From VRUE01 sp963774405 (GTDB taxonomy: Bacteria; Actinomycetota; Thermoleophilia; Solirubrobacterales; 70-9), in contig CAVZEV010000005.1 in assembly GCA_963774405.1 (NCBI GenBank), positions 806,001-870,000 of the forward strand: a DNA stretch of 64,000 bases. Reading direction: 5' to 3'. Shown here in pieces: positions 1 to 9,217 of this stretch. The notes beneath the pieces are model-generated. The model worked only from the letters and a program-made list of their open reading frames with translations, had not been told where the DNA came from and did not search any database. The first letter of the stretch is position 1; the number at the start of each line of letters is the position of its first letter. The translations under genes and the position numbers were made by a program.

Positions 1-684
1 CCCGCTTGGGAGCACGTGCGCCTTCTTGCCGATGACCCGGCGGCGGCTTTGGAGCAGCGGCTCGAGGTGGCACGGCAGAGCGGCGTCCCGGTCGCCGGGC
101 TCGAACGCTACCGCGAGCGCAGTGATAACAGCGACAACGGCATCGACGCGATCGTCGAGCCCGACCGCGATCTATTGCCGGGGGTCGAGGTGGAGACCGA
201 CCTCGGCACCTGGCAGGTCTACGAGACCCCCGGCCACGCCCCCTCGCACGTCGTCCTGCACCAGCCCGAGCGCAGGCTGATGATCTCCGGCGATCACCTG
301 CTCGGCCGCACCGTGCTCTTCTTCGACCACGGCCACAGCCCCGACCCGATCGGCGAGTTCCTCGCCAGCCTCGACCGGGTCGAGCCGCTCGAGGTCGAAC
401 TCTGCCTGCCGGGCCACGGCCGCCCCTTCCGCGATCCCAAAGCCAAGATCGCCGAGGCGCGGCGGCAGGTCGGCGAGCTGCTGGAGAAGACCCGCGAAGC
501 GCTCGGCGAGGGCGAGCGGACGGCGTTCGAGGTGGTTGCCGAGATCGTCGGCGCCGAGAACGTCAACACCCCGGTCAGCGCCTGGGCCCTGCAGATCGTC
601 CTCTCCTGCCTCGACCACATGGCGATCGAGGGCGAGGTGGCCAAGGTCGAGGGGACCGATCCGCAGCGCTGGCGGCTTGCATAG
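1..684 (+). CDS. MBL-fold metallo-hydrolase, C-terminal part
   Basis: The reading frame is already open at base 1, so the gene starts outside the window and 227 codons are visible. The visible part is the second half of a metallo-beta-lactamase fold. It has a metal-binding TPGHAPSH segment (about residue 76), then SGDHLLG, and a late LPGHGRP loop. These fit the LACTB2/glyoxalase II-like hydrolases. The last 70 residues look like the small winged-helix tail common in this family (ALQIVLSCLDHMAIEGEV). The N-terminal HxHxDH motif is not visible. Substrate unknown. A short hairpin follows the stop codon. Confidence 0.85.
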   Translation, partial: PAWEHVRLLADDPAAALEQRLEVARQSGVPVAGLERYRERSDNSDNGIDAIVEPDRDLLPGVEVETDLGTWQVYETPGHAPSHVVLHQPERRLMISGDHLLGRTVLFFDHGHSPDPIGEFLASLDRVEPLEVELCLPGHGRPFRDPKAKIAEARRQVGELLEKTREALGEGERTAFEVVAEIVGAENVNTPVSAWALQIVLSCLDHMAIEGEVAKVEGTDPQRWRLA

Positions 685-704
685 GCCGACGGGCACCGTC
701 GGCC
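684..704 (+). terminator. Short GC-rich hairpin after MBL gene
   Basis: A perfect 9-bp inverted repeat, GGCCGACGG and CCGTCGGCC with a GCA loop, starts on the last base of the stop codon of the upstream gene. There is no T-tract, so it is at best a weak or rho-assisted terminator. Its GCCGACGG core resembles the arms of the larger dispersed palindrome found elsewhere in the window, but it lacks that element's middle part. Confidence 0.35.
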
Positions 705-723
705 CCTGTAGGCTGCCCGGCGA

Positions 724-1167
724 ATGGCCAGCTTCACCCTCACGCGTGAGATTGCGGCGCCGCCGGAGACGGTGTTCGCGGTGCTCACCGACCATCGCCG
801 CTACGCCGAGCTGACGCCGCTGCGCCGCTCCGAGCTCGAGCGAGAGGGGGAGCCCGCCCCGAACGGGCTTGGCGCGATTCGCAAGCTGACCGCGGTGGGC
901 CCGCCGCTGCGCGAGGAGGTGATCGCCTACGCGCCGCCCGAGCGCTTCTCCTACAAGCTGCTCTCCGGCCTGCCGGTGCGCGACCACGTCGGCACGGTCG
1001 AGCTGACCGCGGGCGGCAGCGGCACCAGGATGGTCTACGCCGTGCGCACCCAGCCGACCGTGCCCGTTGTCGGCCCGGTCGTCGTCGCCGTGGTCAAGCA
1101 GGCGGTCAAGGGACTTGTCGACGGCGTCGTCAAGGAGTCCGAGCGACGCGCCGCGGCGGGGGGTTGA
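724..1167 (+). CDS. SRPBCC family (polyketide cyclase/START-like) protein
   Basis: A 147-residue protein that begins with the typical SRPBCC opening, FTLTREIAAPPETVFAVLTDHRRYAEL, in which the first beta strand is followed by the helix that lines the hydrophobic pocket. The rest alternates short strands and ends in a long C-terminal helix (VVVAVVKQAVKGLVDGVV), as expected for this single-domain lipid or ligand-binding fold. No catalytic residues can be assigned. Its stop codon overlaps the TTG start of the next gene by two bases, which suggests translational coupling to the propeller protein. Confidence 0.8.
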   Translation: MASFTLTREIAAPPETVFAVLTDHRRYAELTPLRRSELEREGEPAPNGLGAIRKLTAVGPPLREEVIAYAPPERFSYKLLSGLPVRDHVGTVELTAGGSGTRMVYAVRTQPTVPVVGPVVVAVVKQAVKGLVDGVVKESERRAAAGG

Positions 1168-2558
1168 GCGGCAGCGCCAAAACACTCCTCGCCGGTCTGT
1201 GGGCGCAGGCGGAGCACCTCTGGGAGCAGCACCGGCGGCTCACGATCGGCCTCATCGCCGGCGGCCTGGTCGCCTTCTTCGGCGCCGGCGTGCTCGCCTA
1301 CGAGCTGCTCAAGCGCCCGCCCGACGTGCACAACGAAAACGCCGTCTTCGTGCCCCAGAAGCCGCCCAAGCCGCAGGCGAAGACGGTCAACTGGCCGATC
1401 TACGGCCTCAACGCTGCCCGCACCCGCTACCTGCCGAGCAAGGGGGTGAAGCCGCCCTACCGCTTGATCTGGCACTTCACCGAGCGGCCGCTGCTCGAGT
1501 TCCCGCCGGTCTACGCCGAAGGCAAGCTCTTCTTCGTCAACAACAACGGCTACGCCTACGCGCTCGACGCCGATACCGGCAAGGTGCTGTGGGAACGGCG
1601 CATCGGGATCCTCAACGCCTCCTCGCCCGCCTTCTACAAGCACCGCCTCTACATCGTCAACCTGGTTCCCGGGCACATCCTCAAGCTCGACGCGAAGACG
1701 GGGAAGACGATCTGGAAGCACACGCTGCCCGGCCGCGCCGAGTCCTCGCCGCTGGTGATCGACGGCACGGTCTACTTCGGCTGCGAAAACGACCAGCTCT
1801 TCGCCCTCAACACGCGCGACGGCCACACCCGCTGGGCGACGACGCTGGGCGGCCCGGTCAAGTCGGCGCCCGCCTTCCACGACGGCACGATCTTCGTCGG
1901 CGACTACGGCGGCTACATGAACGCGGTCAACGCCAAGACCGGCGCGATCAAGTGGCAGACCGCCTCGCTGGGCCAGGGCTTCGGCACCTCGGGCGAGTTC
2001 TACTCGACCCCCGCCGTCGCCTTCGGCCGCGTCTACGCCGGCAACAACGACGACCGCGTCTACAGCTTCGACGAAAAGACCGGGGAAATCGCCTGGAGCT
2101 TCACGACCGGCGGATACGTCTACTCCAGCCCCGCCGTGGCCAACAGCGCCCGGACGCCGCCGACCGTCTACATCGGCTCCTTCGACGGCAACATCTACGC
2201 GCTCAAGGCCAGGTCCGGCGAACCGCGCTGGCAGCGCTCGGCCGGCGGCCAGGTCGTCGGCTCGCTCTCGGCGATCGGCAACATCGTCTACGTCGCCGAG
2301 TTCACCAACGGCTCGACCAACGGCTTCTCGATGAAGGACGGCCATCAGGTCTTTCACTACAAAACGGGCACCTACTCCCCGGTCATCTCCGACGGCCGCC
2401 GCATCTACCTGGTCGGCTACTCCAGCATCAACGCCCTGCAGCCCTACAGGTACAAAGCGGCGGTCGCGCCCGGGGTGGAGGCGCCGGCGGGCCCGCTGGC
2501 CGCCCCGTCAACTCCCCGGCCCAAGAAGCACCGAGGCGCGCGGTCCGCCGCCCACTAG
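1164..2558 (+). CDS. Membrane-anchored PQQ-like beta-propeller protein
   Basis: 464 residues starting at TTG inside the stop codon of the SRPBCC gene. A single membrane helix (about residues 27-46, LTIGLIAGGLVAFFGAGVLA) follows a short cytoplasmic tail, and a Pro/Lys-rich linker leads to a large extracytoplasmic domain. That domain has at least six repeats of the PQQ/quinoprotein-like blade pattern (YALDADTGKVLWE, LDAKTGKTIWK, VNAKTGAIKW, FDEKTGEIAW). No PQQ ligand set or catalytic residue is evident, so a binding or scaffold role is more likely than dehydrogenase activity. The 3' end overlaps the convergent glycosyltransferase gene by 51 bp. Confidence 0.85.
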   Translation: MSGSAKTLLAGLWAQAEHLWEQHRRLTIGLIAGGLVAFFGAGVLAYELLKRPPDVHNENAVFVPQKPPKPQAKTVNWPIYGLNAARTRYLPSKGVKPPYRLIWHFTERPLLEFPPVYAEGKLFFVNNNGYAYALDADTGKVLWERRIGILNASSPAFYKHRLYIVNLVPGHILKLDAKTGKTIWKHTLPGRAESSPLVIDGTVYFGCENDQLFALNTRDGHTRWATTLGGPVKSAPAFHDGTIFVGDYGGYMNAVNAKTGAIKWQTASLGQGFGTSGEFYSTPAVAFGRVYAGNNDDRVYSFDEKTGEIAWSFTTGGYVYSSPAVANSARTPPTVYIGSFDGNIYALKARSGEPRWQRSAGGQVVGSLSAIGNIVYVAEFTNGSTNGFSMKDGHQVFHYKTGTYSPVISDGRRIYLVGYSSINALQPYRYKAAVAPGVEAPAGPLAAPSTPRPKKHRGARSAAH

Positions 2559-3983
2559 CCCGCCCCGTTCGAGCAGACGCAGCGGCACCCGCACGGGCCG
2601 GGGAGAGCGGTAGACGGCGAGGGTGTAGTTGTAGGAGACCGGTTCGAACGCGGTCCGCTGGAATTGCCGGGGCAGGACCGCGCCGGCCCGCCGCTCGGCA
2701 GCGGCGGAGCCGACCAGGGCGATCTCGCGCAGGGGCGGCAGGTCGCGGCGGGCGAAGCGACCGCCGAGGTAATAGCGCAGCGGCTGGTTGGCCGCGTGGC
2801 GGACGCTGACGACGACAGTGCCGGCTGGCAGCGGACCGAGCCGGCTCGCGGCGTTGCGCAGGTCCTCGCGCTGCAAGCGCGGCAAGCGGTCGATCTCGAT
2901 CGTGTAGACGAGCGAGCAGAAGCAGAAGGCCCCGGCCAGAGCCAGCCCCACCCAGCCCCCCCGGCGCACCCCGAACCCGGCACCGAGCAGGACTATCAGC
3001 GGGACGAAGACGGGGATCAGGTTGCGGCCGTCGAGGTAGTCGGCGCCGAAGGCGCCGAGCAGCAGCGGCAGGGCGATGCCGGCCAGCGCCACGGTCGCCG
3101 TGATCGCCGCCCCGCGCCGCTCGCGCCGATCGCCCCGCCAGAGCAGCAGGGCCAGGGCCGCAAGGGCAAGCGCCGCCGGCACGCCGAGCGGGATCGGCCC
3201 CGACCCGCGCGTTCCGTGCTCGTTGCCGTTGTCCTCGCCGACCAACTTCGCCGCCGCCCTTTCCAGCCGCTGGCCGAGCGGCTGTTCGGCGATCCAGCCG
3301 GCGTGCGCGTTGTCGGCCTGGCGCAGCGCGATCGGCGCCAACAGCAGCCCGGCGACGATGACGACGCCGATCGCCACCGCAACCCGCTGTCCGCCGAGGC
3401 TGACTTCGCCTTTGTTCGCCCTGCCGGCGAAGAAGTGCGAACTCAGCAGCAGGAGGGCTGCCTCGGGGATGACGACGAAGGCGGCGAAGTAGTGGGTGGC
3501 CAGGGCCAGGGACGAGGTGACCGCCCACCAGGCGAGGTCGCGCTTGCTCCCGCTGCGGCGCGCGCGGGCGAAGAAGAGGAAGGAGAGGGCGGTGAGCAGG
3601 AAGGCCAGGGCGTAGGCGCGGGCGTCCTGGGAGAACCAGATCAGCACCGGGCTGACGGCGACGATCGCGGCCGCGATCAGGCCCGCTCGTCGCGGCAGCT
3701 CCAGGGCCGCGGCGCCGAGGTAGACGACCAGGATCGAGGCGGTCCCGGCCAGGGCCGAGAGCGAGCGCAGCCCCACCTCGCCGCTGCCGAAGACCCGCGA
3801 CCACAACCAGGCGACCAGGTAATAGAGCGGCGGCGTCGACTCGCTCTTCGGCACCGTGGCGAGGGTGTCGAAGAGGCTCGGGTGGAGGACGCGGCCGACC
3901 GTGACCGCCTCGTCGTAGCGGTAGCTCTGCAGGTCGAGCGTGGCGAAGCGCAGGATCCCCCCGAGCAGCAGGACGCCTGCCAA
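2508..3983 (-). CDS. GT39/ArnT-like membrane glycosyltransferase
   Basis: 491 residues with about ten hydrophobic helices. The N-terminal loop carries YRYDEAVTVG, matching the catalytic first-loop Asp-Glu pair of GT-C enzymes (PMT/ArnT, family GT39). STPPLYYLVAWLW and FSQDARAYAL are also characteristic of the family. It probably transfers a sugar from a polyprenyl-phosphate donor to a protein or glycan on the outer face of the membrane; donor and acceptor are unknown. The only in-frame start seen (TTG at 3983) falls inside the first membrane helix. The frame is open further upstream, towards the end of the next gene, so the true N-terminus may lie a little upstream or use a rare codon. Confidence 0.8.
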   Translation of the reverse strand: MAGVLLLGGILRFATLDLQSYRYDEAVTVGRVLHPSLFDTLATVPKSESTPPLYYLVAWLWSRVFGSGEVGLRSLSALAGTASILVVYLGAAALELPRRAGLIAAAIVAVSPVLIWFSQDARAYALAFLLTALSFLFFARARRSGSKRDLAWWAVTSSLALATHYFAAFVVIPEAALLLLSSHFFAGRANKGEVSLGGQRVAVAIGVVIVAGLLLAPIALRQADNAHAGWIAEQPLGQRLERAAAKLVGEDNGNEHGTRGSGPIPLGVPAALALAALALLLWRGDRRERRGAAITATVALAGIALPLLLGAFGADYLDGRNLIPVFVPLIVLLGAGFGVRRGGWVGLALAGAFCFCSLVYTIEIDRLPRLQREDLRNAASRLGPLPAGTVVVSVRHAANQPLRYYLGGRFARRDLPPLREIALVGSAAAERRAGAVLPRQFQRTAFEPVSYNYTLAVYRSPRPVRVPLRLLERGGLVGGGPRASVLLGPGS

Positions 3984-4039
3984 CGCGATCGCGTAGGGCG
4001 AGGCGACGAACTCTCCCCAGGGGTCCCGCGCCCGCCGAG

Positions 4040-5110
4040 CTACGGCGCCACTCCTCCCGGCGGGGGCGGCGGCGCAAGCGGCGGGTTCGGCGCAAAAGCA
4101 GGGAAGACGGGGTGGTGCAGAGCGTCGCTGAGGGCGGTCAGGCTTGCCGGGTAGTTCTGGATTCGGTAGGTGCTGGTCGAGCCGAAGTCCTGGTAGTAGA
4201 CGAGCATCTTGCAGCGCTTGTGACCGCGCACCCAGCCCAGCAGGCGGTCCATGTAGGCGGGGTCGTCGGCGCCGGTCGAGATGCCGAACTCGGGGATCGC
4301 GAAGGGCTTGTTCGAGAAGCGGTTGTAGAGACCCGTCAGCGCCTTCCAGTCCTGGGCGTCGGAGTAGAAGTCGGTGCCGACCCAGTCGACGTACCTGTCG
4401 CCCGGGTAGAAGTATTTGGGCCGGTTGCGCGGGGTCGTCGGCGAGCCCGCCGGCAGGGTGCTCCAGAGCACCGCGACCGGCGCCCGCGGCAGGCCCTTGC
4501 CGCCGGCGCGCAGCGGCGGCAGGCCGGTTTCGCCGAGCCGGGCGTTGATCCTGGCGCGGCTGCCGCCGCCGTGGACGACGATGTAGATGCGGCGGAAGGC
4601 GAGCCGGTACCAGCGCGGCTTGTGGGCGGCGTCGCGCAGCTTGCCGGCGCAGTCATAGGCGGCGTAGACGTTGAGGCAGCGATTGGGCTCGCCCAGGGGG
4701 CGGATGTAGGCCGCCATCTTCTTCGCCCAGAAGAGCTTGTTGAGGCGGACCAGGTATGCGTCGCCGTAACCCTGGGCGATCGAGCGCGGGCTGATCAGCT
4801 CGTGGCCGTCGCCGGAGTCGGCGGTGGTGAGGTGCAGCACCGGCCGCGCCCGCGCCGCCTGCCAGCGTTCGATCGAGTCGGGGAATTCGGCGCCCCAGCT
4901 GCGGAAGCTCTCGATCAGCGCCGGGTGCTTGCGCAGGTCGGCGGAGAAGTGGCCGAAGTCGGCCGGGTTGCCGGTGTCGCTGACCCCGAAGAAGATCTTC
5001 TTGCCCTTGGGCAGCAGCGTGCCGGCCTGGGCGCCGCCGGCGGGCAGGGCCAGGCAGAGCGCGGCGAGGAGCGCCGGCGCGAGGAGGCGTTTGGGGATGC
5101 GGCGGTTCAT
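4040..5110 (-). CDS. Secreted GH26-like glycoside hydrolase family protein
   Basis: About 356 residues from ATG 5110, chosen because it is directly followed by a signal peptide (NRRIPKRLLAPALLAALCLALPAGGAQA); an earlier in-frame start would add 15 unlikely residues. The mature protein resembles beta-mannanase-type TIM barrels of family GH26: RPLGEPNR would hold the acid/base Glu, WVGTDFYSD a substrate loop, and PFAIPEFGISTG the nucleophile Glu. The C-terminus is a proline-rich tail. Substrate is not predictable. It lies between recQ and the GT39 gene on the same strand, with short gaps. Confidence 0.65.
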   Translation of the reverse strand: MNRRIPKRLLAPALLAALCLALPAGGAQAGTLLPKGKKIFFGVSDTGNPADFGHFSADLRKHPALIESFRSWGAEFPDSIERWQAARARPVLHLTTADSGDGHELISPRSIAQGYGDAYLVRLNKLFWAKKMAAYIRPLGEPNRCLNVYAAYDCAGKLRDAAHKPRWYRLAFRRIYIVVHGGGSRARINARLGETGLPPLRAGGKGLPRAPVAVLWSTLPAGSPTTPRNRPKYFYPGDRYVDWVGTDFYSDAQDWKALTGLYNRFSNKPFAIPEFGISTGADDPAYMDRLLGWVRGHKRCKMLVYYQDFGSTSTYRIQNYPASLTALSDALHHPVFPAFAPNPPLAPPPPPGGVAP

Positions 5111-5180
5111 CGAGGCGGCTTCGATCCGGGTTGGCCGACCACCTTGCGCCAACACCGCCGCGCGCGTCGGGTTGCTGCGC

Positions 5181-6701
5181 CTACTGGGCGACGAGTTGCA
5201 GCACTTCGTCGGCGTACTTGGCGACGAAGCTCGGTCCCACGCCGCTGATCTCGGCCAGGCCGGCCTCGTCGGCGGGGCGGGAGGCGGCGATCGCCGCCAG
5301 CGTCTTGTTGTGGGCGACGGTGTAGGCGGGCTTGCCGGCCGCGGCCTTCAAGCGCCAGGCCTTGAGCTGCTCGAAGAGCGGCGCGTCGGCTTCGCTCAGC
5401 TCGGCCGGCGGCGCCTTCGGCTTGGCCGTGCGGCGCACCACGATCGTCTCCGGGTCGGGCAGCCAGCCGGCCTCATCGCAGATGTCGCAGCAGCGGCCCA
5501 GCGGCCGGCCCGCCTCGCGGTCGCCGAAGTGGTCGAGGATGCTGCGCCGCCGGCAGCGCTCGCCGTAGATGAAGGCCTTGATCGTGCGGTAGTCGCGCCA
5601 GCCGCGCTCGCGGGCGATCGTCAGCTCCGGGTCGCGCTGCTCGATGAAGCGCACGAGGCGGCCGAGGTCGGCCTTCATCGCCAGCAGCACCGCCTTCGCC
5701 GGGCGCCCGTCGCGGCCGCCGCGCCCGGCCTCCTGGTAGTAGGCCTCGAGGCTGGTCGGGATCGCCATGTGCCAGACCGAGCGCACGTCGGCCTTGTCGA
5801 CGCCCATGCCGAAGGCGTTGGTGGCGACGATCACTTCGGCGTCGCCTTCCATGAAGCGGCGCTGGGTCGAGGTGCGCGCCTCGGACTCCATGCCGGCGTG
5901 GTAGGCGAGCGCCCGCAGGCCCGACTCGCGCAGCGCCTGGGCGACCTCGTCGGTGTCGCGGCGGGTGCCGCAGTAGACGATCGCCGGCCGGTTCGCGGGG
6001 TCGGCGAGCCCGCCCTCGAGCAGGGCCAGCCGCCGCGCCTTCGAGCCCTTGCCCTCGAGCCGGACGACGTCGAAGGAGAGGTTGGGGCGGTCGAAGCCGG
6101 AGCGCACCTGCAGCGGTTCGCGCAGGCCGAAGCGGGAGACGATCTCGGCCGCCACGGCCTTGGTCGCCGTCGCCGTGCAGGCCATCACCGGCGGGCGCCC
6201 GAGCCGCTCGGCGATCTCGGGCAGGCGCAGGTAGTCGGGGCGGAAGTCGTGCCCCCATTCGGAGACGCAGTGCGCCTCGTCGACGGCGAGCAGGTCGATC
6301 CGGCGCTGCGCCAGGGCGTCGAGGAAGACGGTCGAGGCGAAGCGCTCCGGCGAGCAGTAGACGATCCGGGCGCTGCCGTCGCGCACCTGTTCGAGCGCGC
6401 CTCGGGCGCCCTCCGGGCTCATCGCCGAGGAGATCATCGCCACCGGGTGCCCGGCCGCGGTCAGCCGCCGCCACTGGTCCTGCATCAGCGCGATCAGTGG
6501 GCTGACCACGATCGTCAGGTCCTCGCTCGCCAGCCCCGGCAGCTGGTAGCAGAGGCTCTTGCCGCCGCCGGTCGGCATCACGATCAGCGAGTCCCGCCCC
6601 TCCAGCCCGGCCTCCACGGCCTCGCGCTGTCCTGGCCGCCACTCGGAGAACCCGAGCTCCTGGAGCAGTGCGTCGGCGCGATCTTGCGTCTCAACGGTCA
6701 T
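5181..6701 (-). CDS. recQ: RecQ-family ATP-dependent DNA helicase
   Basis: 506 residues from ATG 6701; the longer open frame to 6773 has a low-complexity start and is not preferred. Superfamily 2 motifs are in order: WRPGQREAVEAGL (Q-like motif 0), MPTGGGKS (Walker A, about 42-49), DEAH (141-144), CTATAT (motif III) and the GRGGRDG motif VI region. The RecQ C-terminal zinc site follows (CRRRS...CCDIC), then an HRDC domain ending in VGPSFVAKYADEVLQLV. It should unwind 3'-5' during recombination and repair. The gene begins 19 bp after the efeO stop codon but is functionally unrelated to it. Confidence 0.95.
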   Translation of the reverse strand: MTVETQDRADALLQELGFSEWRPGQREAVEAGLEGRDSLIVMPTGGGKSLCYQLPGLASEDLTIVVSPLIALMQDQWRRLTAAGHPVAMISSAMSPEGARGALEQVRDGSARIVYCSPERFASTVFLDALAQRRIDLLAVDEAHCVSEWGHDFRPDYLRLPEIAERLGRPPVMACTATATKAVAAEIVSRFGLREPLQVRSGFDRPNLSFDVVRLEGKGSKARRLALLEGGLADPANRPAIVYCGTRRDTDEVAQALRESGLRALAYHAGMESEARTSTQRRFMEGDAEVIVATNAFGMGVDKADVRSVWHMAIPTSLEAYYQEAGRGGRDGRPAKAVLLAMKADLGRLVRFIEQRDPELTIARERGWRDYRTIKAFIYGERCRRRSILDHFGDREAGRPLGRCCDICDEAGWLPDPETIVVRRTAKPKAPPAELSEADAPLFEQLKAWRLKAAAGKPAYTVAHNKTLAAIAASRPADEAGLAEISGVGPSFVAKYADEVLQLVAQ

Positions 6702-6720
6702 CGCCACCAGGCTATGGGTC

Positions 6721-7839
6721 TCAGCCGACGATCTGGGCCGGCACCTGTGACAACTCCTCGGCCAAAGCGTCAATTTCCTGTGCCAACTTGCGCGTGTCCG
6801 CTTTCGTCAGCTCCGAGTAGGGGACGAAGCCTTCGCCGCGCCGGTAGGGCTTCAGTGAGGCGTAGACGTTCGCGAAGCTCACTTCGATTTCCTGCGCAAG
6901 CTTCGCGTCCTGCTTGGAGAGCAGTGGCTCGACCGCTTCGAAGGCCGCCTCGGCGCCTTCGACGTTGGCCTCGAAGTCGACCAGGTCGAGGTGCGAGTAG
7001 CGCTCCTCCTCGCCGGTGATCTTCGAGGCCGAGACCTCGCCGAGCAGCTCGTTGGCGCCGTTGGCGATCTGCACCGCCTGCAGCTCGACGTGCCTGACCT
7101 TCTGCCGGAGTTCTTCGACGTCGGCGAGCAGCTGTTTCGCCACCGGGGCCATGCCCTCGGTCGTGCCTTCCTCCCAGAGCGCCTTCTCGATCCGGTGGAA
7201 GCCGCCGAACTGGCCGGCCGGAACGTCGTTCTCGCGCGCGTCGATGCGCGGGTCGAGGTCGCCGAAGGACTCGGCCACCGGCTCGATCCGCTCATACGGG
7301 ATGCGGGCCGCCGGGTAGAGCGCCTTGGCCTTCCCGACTTCGCCCGCTTCGACCGCGGCGACGAACGGCGCCGTCTCGGCGACCAGCTCGGTGGTGTTCC
7401 GCTCGAGGTACTTGCGGTAGTCGGCGACGGCCGCTTCGGTTTCGGGATCGGCCTTGGCCTTCGCCCCGCCGGTCACCGTCAGCTTCCCGTCTCCTGCGGA
7501 GCCGCCGTTGCAGCGCAGCGTGTACTCGCCTTCCTCCAGAGTCAGCGAGAAGCTGCCGGGGAGGCCCTCGGCGACGTTCTCCTTCTCGCCGAGGATGGTG
7601 TTGCCCTCCATCACCTCCATCTCGGTCACCGCGGTGGTGCCGGCGTTTTCGACTTCGAAGACGATCGGGCCCGCCGGAGCGCTGGTCGAGTTCGGCACGC
7701 AGCCCGCGTCGGTCAGCTTGAAGGAGAGCTTCTTCGCCCCGGGAGGAGCGTCTTCGCTCGAGCCGCAGCCGCCGGCAGTCAGTGCCACCGCGCCGCAGGC
7801 GGCGAGGATGAGGGATAGGCGGGCGCTGACTCGGTTCAT
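6721..7839 (-). CDS. efeO: EfeO-type iron uptake lipoprotein (cupredoxin + M75)
   Basis: 372 residues from ATG 7839, preceded by AAGGAG. A lipoprotein signal ends in LTAGGC with Cys25 as the lipidated residue. The N-terminal part (about 33-130) is a cupredoxin-like domain. The remainder is the M75/imelysin-like helical domain with the HxxE metal motif in GGFHRIEKALWEE. In the Efe system this protein delivers ferrous or ferric iron to the EfeU permease. It is the last gene of the efeU-efeB-efeO group and has its own upstream operator-like palindrome, so it may also be transcribed separately. Confidence 0.93.
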   Translation of the reverse strand: MNRVSARLSLILAACGAVALTAGGCGSSEDAPPGAKKLSFKLTDAGCVPNSTSAPAGPIVFEVENAGTTAVTEMEVMEGNTILGEKENVAEGLPGSFSLTLEEGEYTLRCNGGSAGDGKLTVTGGAKAKADPETEAAVADYRKYLERNTTELVAETAPFVAAVEAGEVGKAKALYPAARIPYERIEPVAESFGDLDPRIDARENDVPAGQFGGFHRIEKALWEEGTTEGMAPVAKQLLADVEELRQKVRHVELQAVQIANGANELLGEVSASKITGEEERYSHLDLVDFEANVEGAEAAFEAVEPLLSKQDAKLAQEIEVSFANVYASLKPYRRGEGFVPYSELTKADTRKLAQEIDALAEELSQVPAQIVG

Positions 7840-7873
7840 CTCGGTTTTGCTCCTTGTTGGTTCCGGGCGAGAG

Positions 7874-7887
7874 TTAGGGCACCCTAA
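7874..7887 (-). promoter_or_regulatory. Putative iron-responsive operator upstream of efeO
   Basis: A palindrome with the form TTAGG-N4-CCTAA (TTAGGGCACCCTAA) lies 35 bp upstream of the efeO start. The same TTAGG-N4-CCTAA form occurs upstream of efeU at 10104-10117. The half sites match the outer half sites of DtxR/IdeR boxes, but the spacer is shorter than in the classical 19-bp box. It is probably the binding site of an iron-dependent repressor; which family is inference. Confidence 0.6.
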
Positions 7888-7965
7888 CAAAGACCGACAT
7901 ATTCGGTCGGAATACCGCTCCGGTGGTCCTTTTCCCCGTTATTCGGGGATAAAGCGCACCGGAAG

Positions 7966-9198
7966 TCAACCGAGCAGGGGTTCGCCGACGTAGCCGCCCT
8001 GGCGGGCGCCGGGGGGGACGGCGAAGAGGGCGCTGCCGACGTGCTTGATGTACTCGTTCAGGGCGTCGTTCATGCCGAGGCGGCGCTGGATCGGGACGAA
8101 CTGGGTGCGCGGGTCGCGCTGGAAGCAGATGAAGAAGAGGCCGGCTTCGAGCTCGCCGAGGCTCTCGTCGACGCCGTCGGTGAAGGAGTAGCCGCGGCGC
8201 AGGATCCGCTCGCCGTCGTTTTCCGTCGCCGAGGCGAGGCGGACGTGGGAGTCGGCGGGGATCAGCGGCTGCCCGTCCCGCTCGGCTTCCAGGTCGATCG
8301 GGTCGAACTCTTCCTGCTCGCCCAGCGGCGCGCCGCGGTACTTGTCGCGGCCGATCGTCTGCTCCTGGTCTTCCAGCGAGGAACGGTCCCAGACCTCGAG
8401 CAGCATGCGGATGCGGCGGCTGACCAGGTAGCTGCCGCCGCGCATCCAGGCCGGCCCTTCGCGCCCGACCCAGACGTGGCGGTTCATCGCCGCGGTGTCC
8501 TCGGCCTTGATGTTGGCGGTGCCGTCCTTGAAGCCCATCAGGTTGCGCGGGGTCGCTTGGCTGCGGCTGGTCGAGGCGGTGCGGCCGAAGCCGAGTTGGG
8601 ACCAGCGCATGACCACGGTGCCGCGGCCGATCCGGGCCAGGTTGCGGATCGCGTGGAAGGCGACCTGGGGGTCGTCCGAGCAGGCCTGCACGCAGATGTC
8701 GCCGTCGCTTTCGAGCTCGTTCAGCTCGTCGGCGGGCAGCGGCGGGATCGGCGCCAGCGCCGCGGGGCGCGCGCCCCGCAGTCCCAGCTCGCGCTTCTCG
8801 AAGAGGCTCGGCCCGAAGCCGAAGGTGACCGTCAGCCGCGAGGGCAGCAGGCCGACCGTCTCGCCGGTGTCCTCGGGCGGGGCGAGCTCGACCCCGTTGG
8901 CGTCGCCGATCATCTCGCCCGCGGCCATTTCGGCGGCGGCGCTCGACCATTCGCGCATCAGCTCGCGCAGCGCCGCGCGGCTCGGCTCGACCAGGTCGAA
9001 GGCGGCGAAGTGGAGGCGGTCCTGGGCAGGGGTGTCGATCCCGGCCTGGTGCTCGCCGTAGAAGGGGACCGAGCCGGTGCCCTCGCTCGCCTGCGCCTCG
9101 TCGCTGCCGACCAGGTAGCCGGCCGCGCCGCCGAGCCCGACGCCGGCCGCGCCGACGCCGGCCGCTGCCAGCAATCGCCGCCGGGTCAGCTCGGTCAT
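7966..9198 (-). CDS. efeB: EfeB deferrochelatase / DyP-type heme peroxidase
   Basis: 410 residues with a twin-arginine signal (ELTRRRLLAAAGVGAAG) that sends the folded, heme-loaded enzyme out of the cell. The DyP signature GxxDG is seen as GFKDGTANI, and the heme-pocket region MNRHVWVGREGPAWMRGGSY follows, with the proximal His/Arg elements of the family. In the Efe pathway the enzyme oxidises Fe(II) for uptake by EfeU and may extract iron from heme. The gene starts 19 bp after efeU ends, consistent with an efeU-efeB transcript. Confidence 0.95.
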   Translation of the reverse strand: MTELTRRRLLAAAGVGAAGVGLGGAAGYLVGSDEAQASEGTGSVPFYGEHQAGIDTPAQDRLHFAAFDLVEPSRAALRELMREWSSAAAEMAAGEMIGDANGVELAPPEDTGETVGLLPSRLTVTFGFGPSLFEKRELGLRGARPAALAPIPPLPADELNELESDGDICVQACSDDPQVAFHAIRNLARIGRGTVVMRWSQLGFGRTASTSRSQATPRNLMGFKDGTANIKAEDTAAMNRHVWVGREGPAWMRGGSYLVSRRIRMLLEVWDRSSLEDQEQTIGRDKYRGAPLGEQEEFDPIDLEAERDGQPLIPADSHVRLASATENDGERILRRGYSFTDGVDESLGELEAGLFFICFQRDPRTQFVPIQRRLGMNDALNEYIKHVGSALFAVPPGARQGGYVGEPLLG

Positions 9199-9217
9199 CG
9201 CGATCGGCTGTTCGGGC

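Noticed and set aside
1035..2357. Long antisense open frames over the propeller gene and many similar ones elsewhere
   Set aside because: They mirror real genes, are rich in Arg/Gly/Ala/Val without any domain, and arise from the scarcity of stop codons in GC-rich DNA.
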